Notes: generated by a model from the sequence alone, not told the origin. Counted from the stretch's first letter, positions 45,693 through 55,841 are shown. The stretch is 64,000 nucleotides of DNA from Paramicrobacterium fandaimingii (GCF_011751745.2 NZ_CP061170.1:1984001-2048000), one strand, 5' to 3'. Numbers and translations: made by a program.

Positions 45693-45786
45693 CTCGACCC
45701 GCCGAAGCGGATACAGTTTCGAACACAGGGAACACATCACCACGAGCCACCGACATCGGGGCTCGTGAGGAGACAGGAGCAGAGCG

Positions 45787-46458
45787 ATGGCACAGGATCC
45801 GACGAAGAAGACACGCACCCGTCGCCGCAAGAATCTGAGCGATAAGCAGAGGGCGATTCTCGAGTTCATCCAGCGGACTGTTTCGCAGAATGGCTATCCG
45901 CCGAGCATGCGCGAGATCGGCGATGCGGTTGGCCTTGCCTCTCTCTCGAGTGTCACCCACCAACTGAACCAGCTTGAGCTGAGTGGTTACCTGCGTCGGG
46001 ACCCGAACCGCCCGCGCGCCCTTGAGGTGCTCATCGACCTTCCTCAGACCGCCGACATCGGTGAGACGTCAAGACCCGTCGGAGACGCCACCATGGTTCC
46101 CCTCGTCGGAAATATCGCCGCTGGCGTCCCCATCACTGCTGAACAGCAGGTCGAGGAGGTTTTTCCCCTCCCCCGCCAACTCGTCGGCAAAGGCGAACTG
46201 TTCATGCTCCATGTCAAGGGCGAGTCGATGATCGACGCCGCTATCTGCGACGGAGATTGGGTTGTCGTGCGCCAGCAGGCCACCGCAGAGAATGGCGACA
46301 TTGTCGCGGCAATGCTCGACGAGGAGGCAACAGTCAAAGTCTTCCGCCAGCGAGACGGCCACACGTGGCTGCTCCCCCGCAACAGTGCCTATGAGCCCAT
46401 TCTCGGCGACCACGCGGACATTCTCGGCAAGGTCGTCGCCGTTCTGCGCTCGGTCTGA
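45787..46458 (+). CDS. lexA: LexA repressor
   Basis: LexA represses SOS genes and self-cleaves when RecA filaments form. The 223-residue protein has the N-terminal winged helix ([29 protein letters not shown], recognition helix [13 protein letters not shown]). The S24 peptidase domain has cleavage site Ala112-Gly113 (NIAAGVP), Ser147 (GESM) and Lys184 (ATVKVF). GGAGACAGGAGC precedes the ATG. RecA is encoded in the same window. Confidence 0.97.
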   Translation: MAQDPTKKTRTRRRKNLSDKQRAILEFIQRTVSQNGYPPSMREIGDAVGLASLSSVTHQLNQLELSGYLRRDPNRPRALEVLIDLPQTADIGETSRPVGDATMVPLVGNIAAGVPITAEQQVEEVFPLPRQLVGKGELFMLHVKGESMIDAAICDGDWVVVRQQATAENGDIVAAMLDEEATVKVFRQRDGHTWLLPRNSAYEPILGDHADILGKVVAVLRSV

Positions 46459-46461
46459 GGA

Positions 46462-47964
46462 TTAGCGCGCTTCGGCGAATTCCGTGACTTGCGCGGCGAT
46501 TTCGTCGGAAACCGCCGCCTCGAGGTACGTGCCGTCTTCCCGATAGTCAATTTTCGTCACTTCACCGCGACGGTGAAGCATCGAAATGACGTCCCCACGG
46601 TCGTAGGGAACGAGCAGAGCCACTTCGACGGGAGGGTGGGGAAGCATCCGCTCGATCGTCTCGAGCAGCTCGTCTACCCCAGCGCCGGTTCGGGCAGAGG
46701 CGAATACGGCGTTCGGCGCGAGGCCCCTGAGCAGAAGTCGCTGGTCGTCATTGATCAGATCTGTTTTGTTGAAGACGATGATCTCGGGGATATCGCGCGC
46801 GCCGACGTCCCCGATCACGTCGTGGACCGTGGTGATCTGAGATGCGGGGTCGGGGTGCGCTGCATCGACGACGTGCACGATCACGTCCGCGTACGACACC
46901 TCTTCGAGAGTCGAGCGGAAAGCCTCGACGAGCTGGTGCGGCAGATTTCGAACAAAGCCGACAGTGTCGGAGAAGGTAAATTCTCGACCGTCGTCGGTAC
47001 GTGTGCGCCTCGTCGTGGAGTCCAACGTGGCAAAGAGCGCGTTCTCCACCAGCACGCCCGCCTGAGTCACCCTGTTGAGAAGGCTCGACTTTCCGGCGTT
47101 CGTGTACCCGACAATGGCGACAGACGGCACGGCGAATCGTGATCTGTTTGCACGCTTTGCTTCACGTGCTGGCCCGAAGCCCTTGATTTGCTTGCGGAGT
47201 CTCGCCATGCGTGTGTGGATGCGGCGCCGGTCAAGCTCGATCTTCGTCTCGCCCGGTCCACGCGAGCCCATTCCCGCACCGGCACCTCCGACCTGACCAC
47301 CAGCCTGACGGCTCATCGACTCGCCCCAGCCTCGCAGTCGAGGAAGCAGGTACTCCAATTGCGCGAGCTCCACCTGTGCTTTGCCTTCACGGCTCTGCGC
47401 GTGCTGGCTGAAGATGTCGAGGATGACTGCCGTCCGGTCGATCACCTTCACCTTGACGACGTCTTCGAGCGCTCGTCGCTGGCTTGGAGCAAGCTCTGTG
47501 TCGGCGATCACCGTGTCGGCGTTCAGCGAGCGCACGATGTCGCGCAGCTCTTCGGCTTTTCCACGCCCGAGGTAGGTGCTCGGATCCGGGTGCGGACGTC
47601 GTTGCAGCAGACCATCGAGCACAACGGCACCCGCTGTCTCTGACAGAGCCGAGAGCTCGCGAAGAGAGTTTTCGGCGTCGTCGGCGGATCCCTGGGGATA
47701 TACGCCGATCAGCACGACGTTTTCCAGCCTCAGCTGGCGGTACTCGACCTCGGTGACGTCGTCGAGCTCGGTCGAGAGCCCCGCGACGCGGCGAAGCGCA
47801 CGCCGCTCCTCGCGATCGAGCTGGTCACCGTCTGCGTTCGAGTCGGACCCATCTTGATGAAGGGCCTGAGCTCGGCCGAACACCGAGAAAGCACGTGCGT
47901 CCCCACTCGCGATGATGCGGTCGAGAGCGTCGTCGTCGGTGTTGTTCTTGCCCATATCAGCCAT
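46462..47964 (-). CDS. hflX: GTPase HflX
   Basis: HflX is a ribosome-associated GTPase that rescues or splits stalled 70S ribosomes under stress. In 500 residues it has the N-terminal HflX domain (about 80-210, STYLGRGKAEEL), a glycine-rich linker (222-239, GGQVGGAGAGMGSRGPGE), and the G domain with G1 GYTNAGKS (286-293), G3 DTVGF and G4 NKTD. ATG 47964 or ATG 47955 could be the start; AAGGGA is better spaced for the second. It ends three bases from lexA, convergently. Confidence 0.94.
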   Translation of the reverse strand: MADMGKNNTDDDALDRIIASGDARAFSVFGRAQALHQDGSDSNADGDQLDREERRALRRVAGLSTELDDVTEVEYRQLRLENVVLIGVYPQGSADDAENSLRELSALSETAGAVVLDGLLQRRPHPDPSTYLGRGKAEELRDIVRSLNADTVIADTELAPSQRRALEDVVKVKVIDRTAVILDIFSQHAQSREGKAQVELAQLEYLLPRLRGWGESMSRQAGGQVGGAGAGMGSRGPGETKIELDRRRIHTRMARLRKQIKGFGPAREAKRANRSRFAVPSVAIVGYTNAGKSSLLNRVTQAGVLVENALFATLDSTTRRTRTDDGREFTFSDTVGFVRNLPHQLVEAFRSTLEEVSYADVIVHVVDAAHPDPASQITTVHDVIGDVGARDIPEIIVFNKTDLINDDQRLLLRGLAPNAVFASARTGAGVDELLETIERMLPHPPVEVALLVPYDRGDVISMLHRRGEVTKIDYREDGTYLEAAVSDEIAAQVTEFAEAR

Positions 47965-48009
47965 TTCCCTTAAGCCTAGTGTCGGAAGCCTGAGATAACG
48001 TACCTAACT

Positions 48010-48651
48010 ATGACCGGCGATCACTATTTCTCGGGCGCTCCCAGGAGCGAGCTCACCATCAAGAGCATCACCGTCGATTTGGCGGGTGCGCAGCACAGTC
48101 TCACTTCGGCGAACGGAATCTTCAGTCCCGACCGTATTGATCTGGGAACTCGAGTTCTTCTGAGCAGCACTCCTCCTCCGCCAGAGGGCGGTCATCTGCT
48201 TGATCTCGGGTGCGGTTGGGGGCCCATCGCGCTCAGCCTTGGCCTGCTCTCTCCTGACGCCACCGTGTGGGGGGTAGACGTCAATGAACGGGCACTTGAC
48301 CGGCTTCGGAGCAATGCGAAGACGCTTGGCCTTGATGGGGTGCGTGCTGTGCTGCCCCAGGACGTCCCTGAGGCGATACGGTTTCGCGCAATTTGGTCGA
48401 ACCCGCCGATTCGCGTGGGAAAGAATGAGCTCCACGGCATGCTGCAGCACTGGATACCGCGTCTCCTGCCGGGCTCGGACGGGTACTTCGTTGTGCAGAG
48501 AAACCTGGGTTCTGACAGTTTGCAGCGTTGGCTTCACGACGAGCTGACCGACGAGTTCAGCGTGTCCCGTACCACGTCGAGCAAGGGCTATCGCGTGCTG
48601 CGTACGCGTCGGCACACGGGCTCAACCGAGCCGATCGACGTCGTGCAGTAA
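48010..48651 (+). CDS. RsmC-like class I methyltransferase
   Basis: A 213-residue SAM-dependent methyltransferase. SAM motif I is LLDLGCGWGP (63-72), followed by VDVNERAL, and the catalytic motif WSNPPIR has NPPI at 131-134. The MTS domain fits enzymes such as RsmC that make m2G in 16S rRNA, so rRNA guanine methylation is the likely role. The ATG has no Shine-Dalgarno; TAACGT at 47996-48001 could be a -10 for a near-leaderless mRNA. It diverges from hflX and converges with dapF six bases apart. Confidence 0.88.
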   Translation: MTGDHYFSGAPRSELTIKSITVDLAGAQHSLTSANGIFSPDRIDLGTRVLLSSTPPPPEGGHLLDLGCGWGPIALSLGLLSPDATVWGVDVNERALDRLRSNAKTLGLDGVRAVLPQDVPEAIRFRAIWSNPPIRVGKNELHGMLQHWIPRLLPGSDGYFVVQRNLGSDSLQRWLHDELTDEFSVSRTTSSKGYRVLRTRRHTGSTEPIDVVQ

Positions 48652-48656
48652 GCGAC

Positions 48657-49538
48657 TCAGGCCAGGTCGATCGTTCCCGTATAGACAAGCTCCGCTGGGC
48701 CGGAAAGTCCGACGTGCTCACCGTCTTCCGCGGCAAACATGCGCACGCCGAGCGTCCCCCCTGGAACATCGACGCGCCAGTTGTGCGGGGCTTTCGAGCC
48801 GGCCCAGTGTCGTGTTGCAAGCGCAGACGCCGCGACGCCGGTTCCGCACGACAGCGTCTCGCCGACTCCCCGCTCGTGCACACGCATGCTGATGCGCCCG
48901 ATGCCGTCCTTGACCAGGGGGTCGCGCGGAACGACAAGTTCGATGTTCGCTCCGTGTTCGGGCGCTGGCTCCACCTGGGGAACGTAGGTGAGGTCGGCGT
49001 CCGCCAGCTCGTCGAGGTCGGCAAGGGCAACGATGATATGGGGGTTGCCGACATTGATGCCTTGCCCAGGGCGAGCGACCTTCAGCTGCTTGACACGAAC
49101 GAGAGGCTCACTCTCTTCAAGCACCCACCGGCCGAGATCAACGTGAAAGCCATCGGCCGAGCGCTGCACGTCACGCACGCCGGCACGAGTCCCGATGGCA
49201 ACAGTTTCACCGGTATCGAGCGTCAGCAGCCCGTTCGCGATCAGATAGCGGGCGAATACGCGGATGCCGTTTCCGCACATCTCCGCAGCGGTTCCGTCTG
49301 CATTGAAATAATCCATAAACCATTCCGCACTGGAATCTTCAGCGATCGCCGCCTCGCCGTCCGGAATTGCCACGGAACGTACGGCTCTGATGACACCATC
49401 GGCACCGATGCCCGTGTGCCGGTCGCAGAGTGCACGAATCTGCTCGGGAGCGAGCGGGTACTCTCCCGCGGGGTCCGAATAGAGAATGAAGTCGTTGCCT
49501 GTGCCGTGGCCTTTGGTGAACTGGAGGGTCGTCGCCAT
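48657..49538 (-). CDS. dapF: Diaminopimelate epimerase
   Basis: DapF interconverts LL- and meso-diaminopimelate for lysine and peptidoglycan. The 293-residue protein has the two catalytic cysteines Cys88 (MCGNG) and Cys231 (SCGTG), and the conserved GNDF at 14-17 and GNPH segments. It lies nine bases after miaA. dapA and dapB are about 11-15 kb away on the same strand. Confidence 0.96.
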   Translation of the reverse strand: MATTLQFTKGHGTGNDFILYSDPAGEYPLAPEQIRALCDRHTGIGADGVIRAVRSVAIPDGEAAIAEDSSAEWFMDYFNADGTAAEMCGNGIRVFARYLIANGLLTLDTGETVAIGTRAGVRDVQRSADGFHVDLGRWVLEESEPLVRVKQLKVARPGQGINVGNPHIIVALADLDELADADLTYVPQVEPAPEHGANIELVVPRDPLVKDGIGRISMRVHERGVGETLSCGTGVAASALATRHWAGSKAPHNWRVDVPGGTLGVRMFAAEDGEHVGLSGPAELVYTGTIDLA

Positions 49539-49547
49539 ATGCCAAGT

Positions 49548-50486
49548 CTAGAGGGCGGCCACGTGGTCATCGAAAGCGCGGGCAGCTTCGTCACTCAGCG
49601 ACGCAGATTCGGCATCGAGCCACATCATATGCTCGTATCTCTTGAACCAGCTGACCTGGCGGCGCGCGTACCGGCGGGTCAGTTGCTGGGTTCGGTCGAT
49701 GGCTTCGTCTGCGCTCAGCTCTCCGGCGATCTGAGCTGCCGCCTGCGCGTAGCCGATCGCGCGGCCCGCCGTTGTCGAGCGTTCAAGTCCGTTCTGCAGC
49801 AGGCTGCGAACTTCGTCAACGAGCCCGTTATGCCACATTCGCGTCACCCGAGAGTTCAATCGCGGGACGAGAACGTCTCGGGGCGCGTCCAGGCCGAGCA
49901 GAAGAGACGGATACACGGGTAGCGGGTCTGCCGGGAGCATGCCGCGCGACGGGTCTCCTGTGAGCTCCGCGACTTCAAGAGCACGAACAATGCGGCGAGC
50001 GTTCGTCGAGCCGACTCGCTGTGCCACCTCCTCATCGAGTGCGAAAAGGCGTCGGGCAAGGGCCCCAACGCCCTTCTCATCGAGCTCGAGCTCGAGGCGG
50101 GCCCGAATGCGCGCATCCGTTCCCGGAAATTCGAACGGGTAGATCACACTGGAGACGTACAGTCCTGAACCGCCAACGAGAATCGGAACGACGCCGCGGT
50201 CTCTCAGCCGCACGATGATGCTGCGTGTGTCTCGCTGGTACGCGGCAACCGATGCGTCTTCGGTGACATCGAGCACGTCGAGCATGTGATGGGGCACGCC
50301 GCGGCGCTCGCCCAACGGCACCTTGGCCGTTCCGATGTTCATTCCCCGGTACAGCTGCATGGCGTCGGCGTTGACGACCTCAGCGGGCTGCCCACGGTGT
50401 GCGAGCGTCTCTGCCACGTCAAGGGACAGTTCGGACTTGCCCGTTCCGGTCGCGCCGACGATGACGATGAGCGGCGGTGCGTTCAG
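49548..50486 (-). CDS. miaA: tRNA dimethylallyltransferase, apparently starting at CTG
   Basis: MiaA adds the isopentenyl group to tRNA A37. The first canonical codon (GTG 50417) falls after the P-loop. In the same frame, upstream of it, lies GATGTGKS as part of [17 protein letters not shown], bounded by an in-frame TGA. The only plausible initiator is CTG 50486, which overlaps the miaB stop as CTGA and yields [11 protein letters not shown], matching the usual MiaA start (312 residues). [15 protein letters not shown] and the tRNA-binding region are intact. A sequencing error or an ATG lost by mutation is the alternative. Confidence 0.92.
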   Translation of the reverse strand: MNAPPLIVIVGATGTGKSELSLDVAETLAHRGQPAEVVNADAMQLYRGMNIGTAKVPLGERRGVPHHMLDVLDVTEDASVAAYQRDTRSIIVRLRDRGVVPILVGGSGLYVSSVIYPFEFPGTDARIRARLELELDEKGVGALARRLFALDEEVAQRVGSTNARRIVRALEVAELTGDPSRGMLPADPLPVYPSLLLGLDAPRDVLVPRLNSRVTRMWHNGLVDEVRSLLQNGLERSTTAGRAIGYAQAAAQIAGELSADEAIDRTQQLTRRYARRQVSWFKRYEHMMWLDAESASLSDEAARAFDDHVAAL

Positions 50487-52060
50487 CGCTCACCGCCCGT
50501 TGGATCGTAGATCGGCGTGGTTGCTGCGCGCAGCGACGGCATGCCAAGCGATACCGATCCGGCTGGCTGGCCCCCCGCAGCTGGAACACCGCACGATTCC
50601 GCCTGGTCGCGGTCCCACGCGTCGCCAGCCCGCGTGCGCCGAATGCTTAATGGCGCATTGTCTGTCGAGTCAGCGAGCAGGTGAAACGGTGCGGCGTCCG
50701 TCACGGTAACCGTCACCATGTCACCGGGGCGCGGAAGGTCGCTGCCCTCTGGCACGCGGAAATGCACGAGACGGGAGTCGCGGGCGCGACCGGTGAGACG
50801 ATGCGTCGCGGCATCTTTCTTGCCCTCGCCAACGGCAACAAGCAATTCCACCTCGGTTCCGATCACGGATCGGTTCTCTTCGAGGCTGATGCGCTCTTGC
50901 AGAGCAAGGAGGCGCTCGTAACGCTCTTGGACGACAGCCTTGGGCACCTGATCGTCCATCGTGGCTGCCGGTGTTCCCGGACGTACCGAGTACTGGAAGG
51001 TGAAAGCTGTGGCGAAGCGCGATTCCTCGACGACGCGCAGTGTGTCGACAAAATCTTCTTCCGTCTCGCCGGGGAATCCGACGATGATGTCTGTCGAGAT
51101 CGCCGCGTGCGGGATTCTCTCTCGAACGCGCTCGAGGATGCCGAGAAACTTCTTGCTCCGGTAGGAGCGACGCATTGACTTCAGAATGCGGTCAGAGCCT
51201 GATTGGAGCGGCATATGAAGCTGCGGCATCACATTCGAGGTTTCTGCCATCGCGTCGATCACGTCATCGGTGAACGCGGCGGGATGAGGGCTCGTGAAGC
51301 GAATACGCTCAAGGCCTTCGATCTCGCCCGCTGCCCTCAGCAGCTTGCTGAACGCCTGCCGGTCACCGAACTCGACACCGTAGGAGTTGACGTTCTGACC
51401 GAGCAGCGTCACCTCGACGGCGCCATCGTCGACGAGAGCGTGAATCTCGGAAAGAATCTGCCCAGGACGGCGATCTTTCTCCTTGCCCCTGAGCGAGGGC
51501 ACGATGCAGAACGTGCACGTGTTGTTACAGCCAACGGAGATGGAGACCCAGCCCGCGTAGCTGGAGTCGCGCTTCGCGGGAAGCGTCGACGGAAACGTCT
51601 CAAGGGCGTCGAGGATCTCGATCTGTGCCTCGTCATTATGGCGGGCCCGTTCGAGAAGTTTCGGAAGCGACCCCATGTTGTGCGTGCCGAAAACGACGTC
51701 CACCCACGGCGCCTTCTCAAGAATGACGTTCTTGTCTTTCTGAGCGAGGCATCCGCCGACGGCAATCTGCATGCCCTCGTGACGTCGTTTGACGGAAGCA
51801 AGATGGCCGAGGTTGCCATAGAGCTTGTTGTCGGCGTTCTCGCGCACCGCACACGTGTTGATCACAACGATGTCGGCGGGGTCAGCCCCGTCTGCCTTTT
51901 GATACCCGGCCGCTTGCAATGACCCGCTGAGGCGTTCCGAGTCGTGCACATTCATCTGGCAGCCGAATGTGCGAACTTCGTACGTACGCGGGCTTCCATC
52001 GGCGCGGAATGCGGCGTCGGAGCGCTGGATCTCGGTCGGGCGTTCGGTCAAGGTGCTCAT
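50483..52060 (-). CDS. miaB: tRNA-2-methylthio-N6-dimethylallyladenosine synthase
   Basis: MiaB is a radical-SAM methylthiotransferase that acts after MiaA on A37. In 525 residues it has the auxiliary-cluster cysteines Cys34, Cys70 and Cys104 in the UPF0004 domain, and the radical-SAM cysteines Cys178, Cys182 and Cys185 (CNNTCTFC). A TRAM domain lies near 405-470. About 50 low-complexity residues follow, ending [14 protein letters not shown] 52060 has AGGGGC upstream. Its stop overlaps the miaA start. Confidence 0.95.
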   Translation of the reverse strand: MSTLTERPTEIQRSDAAFRADGSPRTYEVRTFGCQMNVHDSERLSGSLQAAGYQKADGADPADIVVINTCAVRENADNKLYGNLGHLASVKRRHEGMQIAVGGCLAQKDKNVILEKAPWVDVVFGTHNMGSLPKLLERARHNDEAQIEILDALETFPSTLPAKRDSSYAGWVSISVGCNNTCTFCIVPSLRGKEKDRRPGQILSEIHALVDDGAVEVTLLGQNVNSYGVEFGDRQAFSKLLRAAGEIEGLERIRFTSPHPAAFTDDVIDAMAETSNVMPQLHMPLQSGSDRILKSMRRSYRSKKFLGILERVRERIPHAAISTDIIVGFPGETEEDFVDTLRVVEESRFATAFTFQYSVRPGTPAATMDDQVPKAVVQERYERLLALQERISLEENRSVIGTEVELLVAVGEGKKDAATHRLTGRARDSRLVHFRVPEGSDLPRPGDMVTVTVTDAAPFHLLADSTDNAPLSIRRTRAGDAWDRDQAESCGVPAAGGQPAGSVSLGMPSLRAATTPIYDPTGGER

Positions 52061-52124
52061 GATGCCCCTAGTTTACGTCTGCCGTCCCGTGCGCGCAGAA
52101 TCGTCGCGGGTGGGACCCCGCCTG

Positions 52125-52733
52125 TCAGAGGAATCGCACGTTGCTGCGCCGCTCTGCGCGTGCGGACGCCACAGCCTCGCGCACGATCGACCCGGAGTAG
52201 CCACGACGGGCAAGATACCCGGTCAGGCGCCTGTCGAACGTTACGTCATCGAGAGAGTGAAGCTGCGCCCCGCGCTTGAGTGCGAGTTCGATTGCCTGAG
52301 TCTGTTCACGGTCATCGGAGATGTCGTCGAGGGCAGCGTCCGCGATCTCGCGGCTGATCCCTCGCGCCGACATCTCGCGCGCGACGATCGCTCGGCTCTT
52401 CCCTCGTGATTCAGAGAGACGGTGGACCATCTCTTCGGCGACGCGCGCGTCGTCGACGTAGCCCAGGTCACGCATGCGCTCGAGAACGGCGTGTGCCTGC
52501 GCGTCGTCGCCGCCCCGGTCGTGTACCCGCTGACTCACTTCTTTCTCGGTCAGTCCTCGCCGCCCCAACGCCCTGACGACGGCAGCCTCCAGTGCCTCCT
52601 GAGTCGGGGCATCCTCTTCTGGGTCAACGCACGGCGCAGGTTCGTCACGGCCGGTATCGCGCCGGTGACGGGAAAGATCCGTCACCGGCGCAATGTCACC
52701 GTGCTCGTCCGATGTGGGTCGGAACGAGACCAT
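52125..52733 (-). CDS. recX: Regulatory protein RecX
   Basis: RecX inhibits RecA filament extension. The 202-residue protein has a charged N-terminal extension (about 1-45), then the three tandem three-helix repeats of the family (ALGRRGLTEKEVSQRVHDRG, DLGYVDDARVAEEMVHRL, YLARRGYSGSIVREAVAS). It starts five bases after recA, so the two are coexpressed. Confidence 0.9.
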   Translation of the reverse strand: MVSFRPTSDEHGDIAPVTDLSRHRRDTGRDEPAPCVDPEEDAPTQEALEAAVVRALGRRGLTEKEVSQRVHDRGGDDAQAHAVLERMRDLGYVDDARVAEEMVHRLSESRGKSRAIVAREMSARGISREIADAALDDISDDREQTQAIELALKRGAQLHSLDDVTFDRRLTGYLARRGYSGSIVREAVASARAERRSNVRFL

Positions 52734-52738
52734 GGAGA

Positions 52739-53782
52739 TCAGGCCCCTCGACGTGCAGCGAGCTCGTCGGCATCTTCGCCTTCGGACGCGTCAAGCCCGA
52801 GCTTGCTTCTGATGCGTGATTCGATTTCCGCTGCGATGTCGGGATTATTCAGCAGGAATGTCCGGGCGTTCTCCTTGCCCTGTCCCAGTTGATCCCCCTC
52901 GTAGGTGTACCAGGCGCCAGATTTCTTGACGATCTGGTGCTCGACGCCAAAGTCGATCAGGCTGCCTTCCCTTGAGATTCCCGTTCCATAGAGAATGTCA
53001 AATTCTGCCTGCTTGAACGGCGGAGCCATCTTGTTCTTGACGACTTTGACGCGCGTGCGGTTGCCGACGGCTTCTCCGCCATCCTTCAGCGTCTCAATGC
53101 GACGAATGTCCAGGCGTACTGATGCGTAGAACTTCAGTGCTTTGCCGCCGGCAGTCGTCTCGGGGCTTCCGAAGAAGACACCGATCTTCTCGCGCAGCTG
53201 GTTGATGAAGATCATTGTCGTTCCGGTCTGGTTGAGCCCACCGGTGAGCTTTCTGAGAGCCTGCGACATGAGGCGGGCCTGCAGGCCGACGTGGGAGTCG
53301 CCCATCTCGCCTTCGATCTCGGCCCGTGGGACGAGAGCGGCGACAGAGTCGATCACCACGAGGTCGATTGCTCCAGAGCGCACAAGCATGTCGGCGATCT
53401 CGAGGGCCTGCTCACCCGTGTCGGGCTGCGACACGAGGAGCGCGTCGATGTCGACGCCGAGCTTCTTCGCATACTCGGGATCGAGTGCGTGCTCTGCGTC
53501 GACGAACGCAGCGATTCCGCCCGCTGCCTGAGCGTTTGCGATCGCGTGCAGTGTCAGTGTCGTCTTACCGCTGGACTCCGGGCCGTAGATCTCGACGATG
53601 CGACCTCTCGGCAGTCCGCCGACCCCTAGTGCGACGTCGAGCGCAACGGAACCGGTGGCAATCACCGAAACGGGTGCGCGCTCGTCGCTGCCGAGGCGCA
53701 TGACGGAGCCTTTTCCGAATTGACGATCAATTTGCGCGAGAGCTGTTTCCAGTGACTTCTCGCGATCTGCTGAAGCTGCCAT
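52739..53782 (-). CDS. recA: Recombinase RecA
   Basis: RecA is the recombinase and LexA co-protease. From ATG 53782 (AAGGAGAC upstream) it has 347 residues: Walker A GPESSGKT (67-74), [19 protein letters not shown], and conserved L1 and L2 loops ([16 protein letters not shown]). The C-terminus is acidic. The frame open to 54298 includes the noncoding leader and is not translated. No intein. A strong LexA-box-like site lies about 200 bases upstream. Confidence 0.98.
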   Translation of the reverse strand: MAASADREKSLETALAQIDRQFGKGSVMRLGSDERAPVSVIATGSVALDVALGVGGLPRGRIVEIYGPESSGKTTLTLHAIANAQAAGGIAAFVDAEHALDPEYAKKLGVDIDALLVSQPDTGEQALEIADMLVRSGAIDLVVIDSVAALVPRAEIEGEMGDSHVGLQARLMSQALRKLTGGLNQTGTTMIFINQLREKIGVFFGSPETTAGGKALKFYASVRLDIRRIETLKDGGEAVGNRTRVKVVKNKMAPPFKQAEFDILYGTGISREGSLIDFGVEHQIVKKSGAWYTYEGDQLGQGKENARTFLLNNPDIAAEIESRIRSKLGLDASEGEDADELAARRGA

Positions 53783-53979
53783 GAGCTGCGTCTCCTTCAT
53801 TCTTGTGTTCGGTGCGCCTATAGGCTGTCGCGCCCGGATAAAACCGGTGCTCCGACAAGGCTGGAGCGACGGCCGCGGATGGAAACGACTGTACGGGCGG
53901 TCTCCGACATTGTTCCGGCTGACCGACCGTGCAGTGGATAACTCGTCTGCGACGGCTCTTGTGGAGAGCGTAACACCAT

Positions 53980-53995
53980 TCGAAGCTGTGTTCGA
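53980..53995 (-). promoter_or_regulatory. Candidate LexA box upstream of recA
   Basis: TCGAAG-CTGT-GTTCGA on the plus strand (TCGAAC-ACAG-CTTCGA on the coding strand) matches TCGAAC-N4-GTTCGA at 11 of 12 positions. On the coding strand a TACGCT sits 17 bases after TCGAAC, so the box may cover the -35. The leader to recA would then be about 170 bases. Confidence 0.8.
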
Positions 53996-54018
53996 TGAAG
54001 ATTCTGCGGCGTGTTGGA

Positions 54019-54243
54019 TTACTCGCGCGGACTTGGCAGCCCGACGCCGCTGCGGCGTTCGGCGGGGACGTCTGTCGCATCGCACAGCGCCGCCCAGACA
54101 TCGCGAGGGCGCTCGCCCTCGTCGAGCGCCTGGTGCGCTGTGCGTCCGCCCAAGGTGGAGAGCACGAGGTCGCGAACGACGACCCGCCCATACGCATCGC
54201 CGAATTCCGTCGCGACAGCGTAGTTGAACTCGCTCAGTTTCAC
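54019..54243 (-). CDS. DUF3046 family small protein
   Basis: A 74-residue protein: [15 protein letters not shown], then [39 protein letters not shown]. It matches DUF3046, which sits upstream of recA in many Actinobacteria. Function unknown; the helical pattern suggests a small protein-binding domain. It ends 23 bases before the recA LexA box. Confidence 0.88.
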   Translation of the reverse strand: MKLSEFNYAVATEFGDAYGRVVVRDLVLSTLGGRTAHQALDEGERPRDVWAALCDATDVPAERRSGVGLPSPRE

Positions 54244-54257
54244 GATTCTCCCTGCAG

Positions 54258-54289
54258 AGAAAAGGCGTCCCCGAAAAAACGGGAACGCC
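54258..54289 (-). terminator. Terminator between clgR and DUF3046
   Basis: A 10-bp stem with one mismatch (arms at 54264-54273 and 54280-54289) and an A6 loop on the plus strand is followed on the minus strand by UUUUCU. It should end the clgR transcript before the DUF3046 gene. Confidence 0.8.
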
Positions 54290-54308
54290 CACTCTCATAT
54301 TCTTCGTG

Positions 54309-54617
54309 TCAGCGCGTCACCAGATCGGCATCCAGCTCAGCGACAAGCGCATCGGGAATGGTGTCGGGAATCGGGTCGATGCCCTCGATAACCGCGAGAC
54401 GGTCACCAACCTCCCGCATGACCACCGAGATCGGCGTCTCGAGTGCCTCGGCAACCGACGCGAGAATTTCGCTCGATGCCTCTTTCTGGCCCCGCTCCAC
54501 CTCGCTCAGGTAGCCAAGAGCGACACTTGCCTTACTCGCCACCTGCCGGAGCGTATGCCCCTTCTGCAGACGGAAGTCACGAAGAACGTCTCCGATTTCC
54601 TGTCGAACAAGAACCAT
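54309..54617 (-). CDS. clgR: XRE-family regulator ClgR-like
   Basis: A 102-residue XRE helix-turn-helix protein ([39 protein letters not shown], about 13-51). In Actinobacteria ClgR activates clp protease and other stress genes, and its own level is controlled by ClpCP. The C-terminal tail here ends ELDADLVTR rather than the AA-type degron of Streptomyces ClgR. A C-terminal target residue may still be present. Own promoter in the 147 bases upstream. Confidence 0.85.
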   Translation of the reverse strand: MVLVRQEIGDVLRDFRLQKGHTLRQVASKASVALGYLSEVERGQKEASSEILASVAEALETPISVVMREVGDRLAVIEGIDPIPDTIPDALVAELDADLVTR

Positions 54618-54764
54618 GAGACCCTTCCTTTCTGCTCGTCATCTTGACGGCCGCTCCGCTGCTGGATCGATAACACTACTACATACCAGCTTAGTGATCG
54701 CCGTTCGCTTTACGCCTGATGTTTCCGTGTGAGTCTGCGATGTATAACCGAGCGAATCCGCTCA
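54618..54764 (-). promoter_or_regulatory. Upstream region of clgR
   Basis: 147 bases between cinA and clgR. It holds the inverted repeat GAGCG-AATC-CGCTC at 54750-54763, just downstream of cinA, which could be an operator or weak terminator. GGTTATAC on the minus strand (near 54747) is -10-like. No ClgR-box match is certain. Confidence 0.4.
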
Positions 54765-55268
54765 CTATTCCCTTGGCGCTCCCGCGTGGAGCACTATTTC
54801 GACGATGAGGTTGAGGGCGGCTGTCACCGAGCCTGCTCTCACCGCGTCGCGGTCACCACTCAGTTTCAACGCCCGCACCGCGCTGCCGTGTTCGCTGTCT
54901 ACCGCGATGTACACGGTTCCCGGCTCATGCGCACCGTCTGCGTCGGGGCCCGCAACTCCCGTCGTCGACACCCCGATATCGGCCCGGCGCCCCTCAACGG
55001 CGACGGCGTCACGGACTCCCGCGGCCATCTCCGCAGCCACCCGCGGGTGAACGGCGCCCTCGGCCGCAAGAAGGCCGGCATCGACGTGCAGCACACGGGC
55101 CTTCACGGGCGTTGCATACGCGATGACACCGCCGAGCACGACCGCCGACGCTCCCGCTGGCCTGATCAGTTCGGCGCAGAGAGCACCGCCCGTGAGTGAT
55201 TCCGCCACGCCAATGGTCAATCCGCTCTCTGTGAGGGAACGGATGAGCAGGGCGGTGCGGTCTGTCAT
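54765..55268 (-). CDS. CinA-like C-terminal domain protein (nicotinamide-nucleotide amidase type)
   Basis: A 167-residue single-domain CinA_C protein (PncC type), the family that hydrolyses nicotinamide mononucleotide. Visible motifs are VAESLTGGALCAELI and GVIAYATPVKARVL, followed by VSTTGVAGPDADGAHEPGTVYIAV. The start ATG overlaps the pgsA stop by ATGA. The CinA N-terminal molybdopterin-like domain is absent, as in many Actinobacteria. Activity is inferred. Confidence 0.88.
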   Translation of the reverse strand: MTDRTALLIRSLTESGLTIGVAESLTGGALCAELIRPAGASAVVLGGVIAYATPVKARVLHVDAGLLAAEGAVHPRVAAEMAAGVRDAVAVEGRRADIGVSTTGVAGPDADGAHEPGTVYIAVDSEHGSAVRALKLSGDRDAVRAGSVTAALNLIVEIVLHAGAPRE

Positions 55269-55834
55269 GAACGGCGAGCCCTCGCCGCCGTGATGATGTA
55301 GTCGGCACCGCTGGCGAGAGTGAGGATCACGGCAATCCACATGAGCGTGCCGTTTACCCAGAAAATCCACTCGCCGACGAGGGTCCAGAGCGGAACCAAT
55401 GCGAACGAGATGGCAATTCCTTGAAAGACCGTCTTGAGCTTTCCCATCCAGGCCGCCGCTACAACTGCTTCGTGCCGAATGATCATGCGATGCACGGTGA
55501 TGCCGACCTCACGCACGAGAACGACGATCGTCACCCACCACGGAAGCTCGGCCAAGATGGACAGGCCGATGAGGGCCGCTCCGGTGAGAATCTTGTCTGC
55601 AATGGGGTCGAGCAGTTTGCCCAGGTCGGTGACAAGGCCTCGGGATCGCGCAATGTGGCCGTCGATTCCATCGGTGGCGATGCCCACGATGAAGAGGATG
55701 CCGGCAGTCCAGCGCAATGCGGCATCCGTCCCCCCGTCGATCAAGAGCAGCGCGACGAAGACGGGGGCAGCCAGAATGCGAATGATCGTTATCGCATTCG
55801 GAAGGTTCAGCGCACGGGGAGATGATGTGGTCAC
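55265..55834 (-). CDS. pgsA: CDP-diacylglycerol--glycerol-3-phosphate 3-phosphatidyltransferase
   Basis: PgsA makes phosphatidylglycerophosphate, the first committed step to PG and cardiolipin. The 189-residue membrane protein has the CDP-alcohol phosphotransferase signature in DGHIARSRGLVTDLGKLLDPIADK (about 58-81) and five or six membrane segments. It lies between ftsK and cinA, overlapping cinA by four bases, the usual actinobacterial order. Confidence 0.93.
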   Translation of the reverse strand: MTTSSPRALNLPNAITIIRILAAPVFVALLLIDGGTDAALRWTAGILFIVGIATDGIDGHIARSRGLVTDLGKLLDPIADKILTGAALIGLSILAELPWWVTIVVLVREVGITVHRMIIRHEAVVAAAWMGKLKTVFQGIAISFALVPLWTLVGEWIFWVNGTLMWIAVILTLASGADYIITAARARRS

Positions 55835-55841
55835 AAGTCGA

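Noticed and set aside
52739..54298. RecA with a 170-residue N-terminal extension
   Set aside because: The extra residues read through the noncoding SOS leader and DUF3046; ATG 53782 has a good Shine-Dalgarno and gives normal length.
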